Positions 1 to 6,547 of a stretch of 14,844 nt of DNA are shown here, one piece after another. The stretch is taken from contig JBMOHS010000098.1 of NCBI GenBank assembly GCA_049317725.1, forward strand, positions 1 to 14,844. Reading direction: 5' to 3'. The position numbers were made by a program, and so were the translations under genes. Within the stretch, counting starts at the first letter, position 1. Each line of letters opens with the position of its first letter. The stretch is from CAIOZW01 sp049317725 (lineage in GTDB: Bacteria > Acidobacteriota > Blastocatellia > RBC074). The notes below the pieces were generated by a model. The model saw only the letters and a list, made by a program, of their open reading frames with translations, made no database searches and was not told where the DNA came from.

Positions 1-1991
1 TAGATGATCAGTTGGGTCTCGACCCCGAGGCTGCGCAGGGCCTGGTACATCTGCTCACTGCCGGAGACGGGCACGTTGAAGTCCTTCTCCCCGCAGAGAA
101 AGAGGGTCGGGGTCTTGATCCGATCCGCCTTGAGAAACGGGTAGGACAACTTGACATAGGTCTCCCACGATTTCGGATTCCAGGGAGGGCCGATCTCGTT
201 GTCGTACTGGATGATGTAGTGGTCGACCCCATAGTACGAAACAGTGAACGCCGTTCCCGCGCCGCTCGTTGCCGCCTTGAATCGGGTATCGCTGGCAATC
301 AGGTAGTCGGTGAGGATCCCGCCATAACTCCAGCCCCCGACGCCAAGCCGGCTCGGATCCGCGATCCCCAGTTGAATGACGTGATCGACCCCAGCCAGCA
401 GATCCTCGACCTCATAGTGTCCCCAGTTGGCAAAGATCGCCCGGGAGAACTTGACGCCGCGCCCGGAACTTCCCCGGTAGTTGACGGCCAGCACGGCGTA
501 GCCCTGCGCGGCGAAGAACTGCCGCTCGAAACTGAAGGTGTGCTGATCCTGGGCGTTGGGACCACCGTGAATGCGCAGCAGGAGGGGGACCTTGGTCCCC
601 TCGACATACCCCACCGGCGTCGTCAAGAGTCCGTGAACGGACGTGCCGTCCTTGCTCTTGAACTCAACACGGCGGGTCCGGCCAAGGTTCAGCCCGGCCA
701 TCAGTGCATCGTTCTGCTTCGTCACTTGGCGGAGGGAGCGCCCCTCCAGCGCATAGACCTCCCCGTACTTCTCATCTCCGCCAGAGAGGAGAGCCGAGCA
801 CTTCCCGACGCTGCTCCAACTGGAGACGACGACCGGTGGATCGAGCAGCCGCGCCACTTGTCCTGTCCCCAGCGTCAACTGCATCGGGTAGACGGAACGG
901 TCATCGGTCACGAGAAAGGTGATCGCTCCTCCGTCGCCCGTAAAACGAGGACTGGAGATGCCGCGGTCGAGCGCTTCGACCGTGGGGAACCGCTGCGGAG
1001 CCGAGGCGCCATCAGCGGCGACCATGGCGAGGTGATCCATATTGTAGGCATCAAATTTCCGCTCATCCGATTCGAGATAGGTCAACCAGCGCCCATCCGG
1101 GCTCCACTCCGCCTGACCGCGACTGACCCGAACTCCCACTGGAGTCACCGCACGCTCGGTCGCCCCCGCCCGGGCCTCGACCACGAAGAGCTGCCCCTCC
1201 GGCGTCCGATCCGGATCGGCACTGTGGTTACTGACAAACGCCAGCTTCTTGCCGTCCGGTGACCAGGAGGGAGCGGACTCATCCCAGTTCCCGGTCGTCA
1301 CCCGCTCGAGTTTCTTCGTCGCGACGTCAAAGAGATAGAGGCGGGAGCGGCGCCCAGAGGGCAGATAGCCCGCGACATCCTGCTTGAACTTGTAGCGGTC
1401 GATGACGATCGGCTTTGGCGTCTTCGGGCGGGCTGGGGCCGTGTCCCCATTCCCCTCGGCCTCGGCATCCGGATCGGGATCGGGATCGCCAATCACCAGG
1501 GCCAGCCGCGTCGCGTCCGGTGACCACTCATAGCCCTGCAGCCGCCCCTTGACGTCGGTCAACTGCACTGCCTCGCCCCCGCTCCGATCGAGCACCCAGA
1601 CCTGGCTCCCCTTGGCCGCTCCCTTGCGTGAAGAGGTGAAGGAGAGGTACTTCCCGTCCGGGCTCCAGCGCGGCGAAGACTCCCCCTCCTGTCCGGCCGT
1701 CATCTGGCGCTCCTCCTTGCCGTCGAAGCGGGACATCCAGACGTGAGAACTCGATTTGTCCTCCTTGAGGTCCGTTGTCGAGACGACATAAGCGACCCAA
1801 TCTCCCTCCGGGGAACATTGCGGGTCCCTCACCTCGCGAAACCGCCCCAGATCGTCCAACTGGATGGGCTGTCGGGCCGCCTCCTGTGCACCTCCAGCTC
1901 CCATCATCCCCGCCCAGACCCCCACGATCAGGATCCCGCAGAGGATCGCCCGCCGGCCCCATACCCTTTCCCGCCACATTCGCTTGCTCAC
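1..1991 (-). CDS. Secreted S9C-family prolyl oligopeptidase / acylaminoacyl peptidase (3' end outside window)
   Basis: Serine peptidase expected to release residues or dipeptides from oligopeptides outside the cytoplasmic membrane. I read 663 codons in frame from a GTG at 1989-1991, chosen because AAGGAG sits 7 nt upstream; an upstream ATG (2016-2018) and an internal ATG (1977-1979) are alternatives. The N-terminus has a basic stretch, a hydrophobic segment around residues 16-31 and an AQEA-like cleavage region, so it is probably exported. Residues ~45-430 form a beta-propeller with repeated WSPDGK motifs (PD40 type), and an acidic DPDPDPDAEAE linker interrupts it. The C-terminal alpha/beta hydrolase domain has RIHGGPN, then GGWSYGG with nucleophile Ser555, and CGEKDFNVP with probable catalytic Asp637. 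The catalytic His should lie beyond the window start. It is divergent from the WYL/cas cluster, with 369 bp between. The family call is firm; the exact substrate is unknown. Confidence 0.9.
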   Translation of the reverse strand, partial: MSKRMWRERVWGRRAILCGILIVGVWAGMMGAGGAQEAARQPIQLDDLGRFREVRDPQCSPEGDWVAYVVSTTDLKEDKSSSHVWMSRFDGKEERQMTAGQEGESSPRWSPDGKYLSFTSSRKGAAKGSQVWVLDRSGGEAVQLTDVKGRLQGYEWSPDATRLALVIGDPDPDPDAEAEGNGDTAPARPKTPKPIVIDRYKFKQDVAGYLPSGRRSRLYLFDVATKKLERVTTGNWDESAPSWSPDGKKLAFVSNHSADPDRTPEGQLFVVEARAGATERAVTPVGVRVSRGQAEWSPDGRWLTYLESDERKFDAYNMDHLAMVAADGASAPQRFPTVEALDRGISSPRFTGDGGAITFLVTDDRSVYPMQLTLGTGQVARLLDPPVVVSSWSSVGKCSALLSGGDEKYGEVYALEGRSLRQVTKQNDALMAGLNLGRTRRVEFKSKDGTSVHGLLTTPVGYVEGTKVPLLLRIHGGPNAQDQHTFSFERQFFAAQGYAVLAVNYRGSSGRGVKFSRAIFANWGHYEVEDLLAGVDHVIQLGIADPSRLGVGGWSYGGILTDYLIASDTRFKAATSGAGTAFTVSYYGVDHYIIQYDNEIGPPWNPKSWETYVKLSYPFLKADRIKTPTLFLCGEKDFNVPVSGSEQMYQALRSLGVETQLII

Positions 1992-2360
1992 GTCGCCTCT
2001 CCTTTGTTCCTGTGCCATTGATCGACCTGCTCGCTCCCACCATGGTCGAGAGAGTTCCCTCTCGCCCCTTCTCCCTCGCCCCTCGCCCCTTCTCGCCCCC
2101 TAGCATCGACGAAAGGCGACGCCTTGGCAAGCGCCCCCGGATCTTCTCTCCCCACTGCTCCTTGCCGTAGCCCAACGCTTATGGTTCAATACTCTCTCCT
2201 CTGTGGAACCAACCCAGGCAAGTCGACCAAGTTGACGGTCCAACGGCGCGCGGACTCTCCCAACACCGCGTACCTTGCCCGCTCCATTGCCGAGGAGAAC
2301 GGCCATCACCACAGCCAACCCGGCAATGCCTGCCGGCAATGTCTTGAGGATCGATCCCCC
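1992..2360. promoter_or_regulatory. Divergent intergenic region with candidate operators for the WYL regulator
   Basis: This 369-bp gap separates the leftward peptidase from the rightward regulator and must carry promoters for both; I could not pick confident -35/-10 boxes. From about 2050 to 2105 the plus strand is a low-complexity pyrimidine tract of repeated CTCGCCCC-like units. Just before the regulator start lie a 9-bp direct repeat CCGGCAATG (2320-2328 and 2333-2341, 13-bp period) and a perfect 10-bp palindrome GGATCGATCC (2348-2357), which overlaps the GAGGA Shine-Dalgarno. These are plausible autoregulatory sites, by inference only. Confidence 0.35.
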
Positions 2361-3377
2361 ATGTCTTCTGACCCTCTGATCGAACGAAAACGGGCCCGAC
2401 TCGATACCATCGAACTCTACAAGCGGCTTCTTCAGGAACTCCGCAGCGGAAATTACCCAACCAAAGCCCGCCTTGCTCGGATCGTTCGACGTGACAAGCG
2501 GACCGTCCAGCGCATCCTCAAAGTCCTCAAGGATCAACACGGCGCCCCGATCGCCTTCGATCGCGGCCGGAACGGGTTTCACCTCACCGATCCGCACTGG
2601 ACTCTCCCGGAGATCCGCCTTGGTGCTGGCGAGCTGATCAGCTTCTTTATCGCCGAGCGAGCCCTGCGCCACGCCTCCCCCACGGCGGAAGTTCAACTCG
2701 CCCGCCAATCCCTCGCCAGACTTGCCTCTTACCTGCCCGAAGAGGTCGTCGTCAACATCGAACGGCTCGATGCTGCCATCGATATCGCCCCGGAACCTGC
2801 CCTCGAGACCCCTCCCGCCATCCTCCAACAGCTCGCCGAGGCTGTCGCCAACCGCGAAACCCTCCACCTCACCTACTTCTCCCAACGCGAGAATCAACTC
2901 ACTCTCCGCAACGTCGATGTCCTGACCCTCCACAACTACCTCGGGGAATGGTACGCCGTCGGCTGGGACCACCAGACCCAGGCCGTCCGTGACTTCCACG
3001 CCGGTCGCATCCGCTCCCTCTTTAACACCCGCCGTCGCTTTCACCATCCGGAAGACTGGAACTCCCAGGCCTATCTCAACCACGGCTTTGGCATGTTCCG
3101 TGGCGGCGCTCCCCTCACCGTCGTCATCGAGTTCGACTCCTACCAGGCCCGCTACATCCGCGAGCGAACCTACCACCCAACCCAGGTCAATCAAGACCTT
3201 CCCGACCAACGACTCCGCGTCACCTTCTCTATCACCGAGGCCGCTCTCCCTCAGGTCGTCCGCTGGCTCATGCAGTTCGGTCCCCACGCTGTTGCCGTCT
3301 CTCCCCCCCTCCTTCACGAACTGGTCCGTTCCCGTCTCACCGAGACCCTCGCCCTCTATGCTGATCCCTCCCAATAA
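2361..3377 (+). CDS. WYL-domain helix-turn-helix transcriptional regulator, cas-associated
   Basis: Predicted DNA-binding regulator of 338 aa, a usual length for the family. Residues ~15-60 form an HTH of the YafY/DeoR type (LARIVRRDKRTVQRILKVL at 38-56). A WYL domain covers ~150-220 with the hallmark at 197-203 (WYAVGWD), followed by the basic patch FHAGRIRSL. Residues ~250-330 match the WCX C-terminal extension. WYL domains bind nucleic acids or nucleotides, and such proteins often regulate CRISPR-cas and other defence loci. The frame is open from 2124, but I chose ATG 2361 because GAGGA lies 10 nt upstream and the homology begins there; the preceding 79 residues look non-coding. It lies 69 nt upstream of cas5c on the same strand, so co-transcription is likely. 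Its coding strand is strikingly pyrimidine-rich with C-ending codons, unlike the two purine-rich cas genes. Confidence 0.9.
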   Translation: MSSDPLIERKRARLDTIELYKRLLQELRSGNYPTKARLARIVRRDKRTVQRILKVLKDQHGAPIAFDRGRNGFHLTDPHWTLPEIRLGAGELISFFIAERALRHASPTAEVQLARQSLARLASYLPEEVVVNIERLDAAIDIAPEPALETPPAILQQLAEAVANRETLHLTYFSQRENQLTLRNVDVLTLHNYLGEWYAVGWDHQTQAVRDFHAGRIRSLFNTRRRFHHPEDWNSQAYLNHGFGMFRGGAPLTVVIEFDSYQARYIRERTYHPTQVNQDLPDQRLRVTFSITEAALPQVVRWLMQFGPHAVAVSPPLLHELVRSRLTETLALYADPSQ

Positions 3378-3443
3378 TTTTTTTTCAGGGAGACATTATT
3401 TGTCTCCCTGAAGCGTGGATCATCTCTACTGTCAGGGAGGGAT
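3364..3443 (+). promoter_or_regulatory. Structured leader between the WYL gene and cas5c that can sequester the cas5c Shine-Dalgarno
   Basis: The arms TCAGGGAGAC (3385-3394) and GTCTCCCTGA (3402-3411) form a perfect 10-bp hairpin with a 7-nt loop. TCAGGGAG recurs at 3432-3439 inside the cas5c ribosome binding site, so the downstream arm 3404-3411 can pair with either copy. Separately, ATCCCTCCC at 3364-3372, inside the last WYL codons, is a perfect 9-bp complement of GGGAGGGAT at 3435-3443, which covers the same Shine-Dalgarno. Alternative folds therefore expose or hide the cas5c start, and a ribosome finishing the WYL gene would disrupt the outer stem. The T8 run (3378-3385) is on the wrong side for an intrinsic terminator. 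The DNA palindrome could instead be an operator. The pairings are seen directly; the function is inference. Confidence 0.5.
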
Positions 3444-3446
3444 GAG

Positions 3447-4436
3447 ATGGACCAGGGGTGGGAAGAACCGGCAACAAGAAGGCGAAGAGATCAGGTCACG
3501 ATGCGGGTTTGGGGGGAGTACGCCTGTTTCACGCGACCGGGAGGATCGACGGAGGGGAGCAGTTACCCGGTGATCACGCCCTCTGCCGCCCGGGGGATCC
3601 TGGAAGCGATCTATTGGGATCCACAGTTCTACTACTTGATCGACACGATCCGTATCGTGCGCCGGGGAGAGTGGTTTCCCTTCTCGTCGATCGAAGGGGG
3701 CGAAGTAATCCATCTCGATCCAATTGCACCGAAGGAAGGGTTGGGAAGAGCTGACAGAAAGAGAGCGGGAGAGAGAGGAAGATACGGTGGGCTGATCGAG
3801 GGAGTGGGGGGAAACGGCCCTGGGGGTGTCCGGTCCTGGTTGGGGCTGCAAGGGGTCGAGTACCTGATCACGGCGGAGATTCGTTTGACCGAACTCGGTG
3901 GACGCACACGACGGAGTCCGGAGCAGTTTGGACAGGAGGTCCGGCGCCGCGCCCGCTTGGGGAAGTGCTTTCACCGGCCTTGCCTTGGGCTGCGACAGTT
4001 TGACGCCTTCTTCGTCCCCGAACCGGATCCCGTGGCGGCCTTGGCGCGGCGAGCACACGAGATGGCCCGTGACGGCGCGGAGAAGGGGCTGGCGGAGTCG
4101 ACCGACCCATTCCGCTTCAACGCCGATCTCGGGCCGATGCTCTACGACCTCTTCTCGACCGAGGACCGGGCCATCGGCTTTCGCTGGAAGTCAGGACTGC
4201 CTCGCCGCATCGACGCTCCGCTTCCCCACTCCCCGCTGGGCCAGCCGGTGTGGCCGGGATCGGGAGAGGTGCCCCTGCCCTACGAGGGACGGTTGACGGC
4301 TCCAAGCCCGTTCTTCTTCGACGCAAAAGTGAGAGCGGGGCGCATGGACTGCCATCCGTCCCGGATCGAATGGATCCGCAGGGAGGAAGGACAGCTCCCG
4401 ATAAGCAGTTCGGGAAACCCACACTGCCACCATTGA
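3447..4436 (+). CDS. cas5c: Cas5c (Cas5d/Csd5-like) type I-C CRISPR Cascade subunit, stand-alone
   Basis: RAMP-fold RNA-binding protein. In type I-C systems Cas5c both cuts pre-crRNA and caps the 5' handle in Cascade. Hallmarks are VWGEYACFTRPG (21-32), TPSAARGILEAIYW (44-57), GVEYLITAEIRLT (136-148), RRRARLGKCFHRPCLG (167-182) and ADLGPMLYDLF (226-236), with a terminal FFFDAKVRAGRMD block (289-301) matching the usual FFRAVMRDG ending. At 329 aa it is longer than the usual 220-250; a Gly/Arg-rich low-complexity stretch at ~99-129 and ~45 residues before the last block are extra or divergent. Tyr56 matches the conserved catalytic Tyr of the IYW motif, but the Lys/His positions appear replaced (Glu159/Gln160 by eye). 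ATG 3447 is chosen for GGAGG 6 nt upstream; ATG 3501 would also keep the fold. No cas8c or cas3 is nearby. Confidence 0.85.
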   Translation: MDQGWEEPATRRRRDQVTMRVWGEYACFTRPGGSTEGSSYPVITPSAARGILEAIYWDPQFYYLIDTIRIVRRGEWFPFSSIEGGEVIHLDPIAPKEGLGRADRKRAGERGRYGGLIEGVGGNGPGGVRSWLGLQGVEYLITAEIRLTELGGRTRRSPEQFGQEVRRRARLGKCFHRPCLGLRQFDAFFVPEPDPVAALARRAHEMARDGAEKGLAESTDPFRFNADLGPMLYDLFSTEDRAIGFRWKSGLPRRIDAPLPHSPLGQPVWPGSGEVPLPYEGRLTAPSPFFFDAKVRAGRMDCHPSRIEWIRREEGQLPISSSGNPHCHH

Positions 4437-4541
4437 GGGTCGTGGGATTGCCCCGACCAACCTGGGTACAGACGAGAGGACCGATCAGAGAATCGACCAG
4501 AGAAGAGGCGCCCCAATTCAGCCGACAAGAGGGGGGGGAGA
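4437..4541 (+). promoter_or_regulatory. cas5c-cas7c spacer with a G8 tract as the cas7c ribosome binding site
   Basis: This 105-nt spacer sits where cas8c (csd1) lies in standard type I-C operons, and it holds no coding sequence that I can recognise. It ends in a purine-rich run with eight consecutive G at 4531-4538, followed by AGA and the cas7c ATG at 4542. The G tract must serve as the Shine-Dalgarno and is prone to slippage. No promoter or terminator is evident. Confidence 0.45.
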
Positions 4542-5585
4542 ATGGGTTCCAGGGCGGCGACGAGCCAAGTGTTGAGCAACCGGCACGACTTCTTGTTTCT
4601 GTTCGACGTCGTTGGTCAGGCCCACCGGGGGGAGGGGTGGATCGTCCCCCAACCGAACGTCGACGAGGTGAGTGGATGCGGCTTCATCTCCGATGCGAGC
4701 CTCAAACGGCGAATCCGGAACTTCATTGAGGGGAGGTCCCTCGCCCAGGAGGGCTGGGGAAGAGGCCCTGCGGGGAGCCGTGACGAAAATGGATACCGGA
4801 TCCTGCTGCGGGAGAAGAGGAGAGCAGGGCTGGAAGATTCGTTGGAGAATCACTTCGCCCAATTCGCCAAGGCTCGGGAGGTGCCCAGAGAGCGCGGCGC
4901 CCAGTATCCCGGGAAGACCTGCGATGGGCCGACGGAGACGCTCCAGTGGCTCTGCCGCGAATTCTACGACATACGAGCTTTTGGATGTGTCCTCAGCCAC
5001 GGACACAGGACGATGAAGGGATCCGCTTGGGGGCAGTTGCGCGGACCCGTGCAGCTCACCTTTGGGCGATCCCTTCATCCCGTTCTGCGACTTCCATCAG
5101 CGGGCTGGCCCGGAGAGTCGAGTGGCTCTGGCACCCGATCCGCTCTGCGCACCGGTCAAGGGGAAAGCCCCGGGTCGGCAAGCTTCACCTACGGCCTCTA
5201 CGTCGTACGAGGTTACGTCTCCCCTTCCCTGGCAGTGCGAACAGGATTTACGGAGGCAGATCTCTCCCTCCTCTTCACCTCGTTGGTGCGACTCTTCGAG
5301 GGGGGTCCGCGGTTCTCCAGGGGAGAGATGGCCGTCCGCGGGCTCTACGACTTCGAGCACATCGGGACCCAGAGCCGCCGCAATACTGAACAGAACCGAC
5401 GGGAGGCCCGGCTCGGTTGCGCTCCCTCGCAGGATCTCTTCGGGGGAATCGAGATCCGGCTCCAACCCGGCCGAGAGATGCCGCTCTCCTTTGCCGATTA
5501 CCAGGTGACGTGTCAGTGGGAGAGAGAACCTCTTCCTGCTGGCGTCCAACTGCACAAGCGGCACGAGGCCCTCCTGGAGGCGTGA
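4542..5585 (+). CDS. cas7c: Cas7c (Csd2-like) type I-C CRISPR Cascade backbone subunit, stand-alone
   Basis: Backbone RAMP protein that in type I-C Cascade polymerises along the crRNA spacer. At 347 aa it is slightly longer than typical Csd2. Blocks in order are RHDFLFLFDV (14-23), GFISDASLKRRIRNFIE (47-63, usual form GLVTDVCLKRKIRNYV), LCREFYDIRAFGCVLS (137-152), GQLRGPVQLTFGRSLHPV (164-181), YGLYVVRGYVSPSLAVRTGF (217-236) and RGEMAVRGLYDFEH (260-273), closing with SFADYQVTC (316-324). The NPNGDPDAGNLPR loop that normally follows FDV is degenerate (VGQAHRGEGWIVPQP), so crRNA or neighbour contacts may differ. The gene has no internal stop and a strong Shine-Dalgarno. It follows cas5c by 105 nt on the same strand and is convergent with the BrkB-family gene. 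Family assignment rests on motif order; whether it still binds crRNA is unknown. Confidence 0.87.
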   Translation: MGSRAATSQVLSNRHDFLFLFDVVGQAHRGEGWIVPQPNVDEVSGCGFISDASLKRRIRNFIEGRSLAQEGWGRGPAGSRDENGYRILLREKRRAGLEDSLENHFAQFAKAREVPRERGAQYPGKTCDGPTETLQWLCREFYDIRAFGCVLSHGHRTMKGSAWGQLRGPVQLTFGRSLHPVLRLPSAGWPGESSGSGTRSALRTGQGESPGSASFTYGLYVVRGYVSPSLAVRTGFTEADLSLLFTSLVRLFEGGPRFSRGEMAVRGLYDFEHIGTQSRRNTEQNRREARLGCAPSQDLFGGIEIRLQPGREMPLSFADYQVTCQWEREPLPAGVQLHKRHEALLEA

Positions 5586-5671
5586 GGCGTCCGCGAGAGG
5601 GTCAGCCAACCTGGTTCACCAGCGGGTGAGGACCCCGCGTCGTACCGGGATTGGCTAGGATTGAAGAGCAG

Positions 5672-6547
5672 TCATCTGTGGATCAAGTGGCGTCGGGTGG
5701 GGGGCCAGCAGGTGTTCAAGACGCCTCCGAGAAAGAGCGCCAGCCCGAGCAGGTACATCCAGAGCATGAGGACGATGAAGGCACCGAGGCTGCCGTAGAT
5801 CAGGCTGTAGCCGGGGGCGAATCGCAGGTAGAGGGAGAAGAGGGAGGAGGCGAGCAGGGAGGCGAGGACGGCAAAGATCGCCCCCGGCGTCAGCCAGCGC
5901 CAGCGCTGCTGGGTGTTCGGAGCAAGGTAGTAGATGAGGTCGACGGAGAGGATCAAGAGCAAGGTCGCCAGCAGGTAGCGGAGTGGACGCCAAGCGAGGA
6001 GGAGGAGCGCAACCAAGGGGGGTGGTCCAGCGTGATGACCGATCCAACCGACGGCCCAGCCTCCGAAGAGCAGCAGCAGGTGACCGCCAACGCAAAGGAT
6101 CGAGGAGACGAGGGTCAGCCCGATGGAGAGGATGGCGATCTGCCAGAGAGGGCGGGTCTCCTTGACCTGGTAGGCAGCGTTGAGCGTGCCGATGACAGCT
6201 CCCATCCCGGTCGAGGCCGTCCAGAGGGCAAAGAGGAGCGCGAGGGAGAGGAGTCCTCCGCTGCGCTGTCCGACAAAATCACGAAGCCACCCCTCGACGA
6301 GCGCCATGGCCTGCGGGGGCATGACGTTCTCCAACCATCCGCGCAGGGCCTCCTGAATGCCCGGCAGAAAACTGAAGAGGCTGAGCAGGATGATCAGCAG
6401 GGGGAAGAGGGTCAGAAGGAAGAAGTAGGCCAGTTCGGCGGCACGGCCGAAGGCATTGTCCTGATCGGCAATCTTCCAGAGTTGGCGCAGCAGGACAACG
6501 AACCGCCCCCAATGCCGCCTCAGATCTGCCATTCTCCCCTTGCGCAC
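5672..6547 (-). CDS. YihY/BrkB family (UPF0761) inner-membrane protein
   Basis: Polytopic membrane protein of 291 aa, the usual size for the family. Its function is not settled: members were once called ribonuclease BN by mistake, and transport roles have been proposed. About six hydrophobic segments are visible near residues 38-60, 98-122, 136-162, 188-210, 221-243 and 252-278. Family hallmarks are the N-terminal RAAELAYFFLLTLFPLLI, the middle LNAAYQVKETRP, and the C-terminal YGSLGAFIVLMLWMYL (251-266). The start at 6547 is a GTG preceded by AAAGG; an ATG at 6532, five codons in, is an alternative. It is convergent with cas7c across 86 bp and does not look functionally linked to it. Confidence 0.9.
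   Translation of the reverse strand: MRKGRMADLRRHWGRFVVLLRQLWKIADQDNAFGRAAELAYFFLLTLFPLLIILLSLFSFLPGIQEALRGWLENVMPPQAMALVEGWLRDFVGQRSGGLLSLALLFALWTASTGMGAVIGTLNAAYQVKETRPLWQIAILSIGLTLVSSILCVGGHLLLLFGGWAVGWIGHHAGPPPLVALLLLAWRPLRYLLATLLLILSVDLIYYLAPNTQQRWRWLTPGAIFAVLASLLASSLFSLYLRFAPGYSLIYGSLGAFIVLMLWMYLLGLALFLGGVLNTCWPPTRRHLIHR

Noticed and set aside
12..1262. 416-codon open frame on the plus strand
   Set aside because: It lies antisense to the S9 peptidase, which shows catalytic motifs and propeller repeats.
2100..3374. 424-codon open frame on the minus strand
   Set aside because: It mirrors the WYL regulator and has no recognisable family motif.
3378..3411. Intrinsic terminator after the WYL gene
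   Set aside because: The T8 run is 5' of the hairpin on the plus strand, and on the minus strand the hairpin is followed by A residues, so neither orientation gives a hairpin followed by a U-tract.
4437..4541. Possible hidden cas8c (csd1) between cas5c and cas7c
   Set aside because: The spacer is only 105 nt, whereas Csd1 needs well over 1,500 nt; no related sequence is seen elsewhere in the window.
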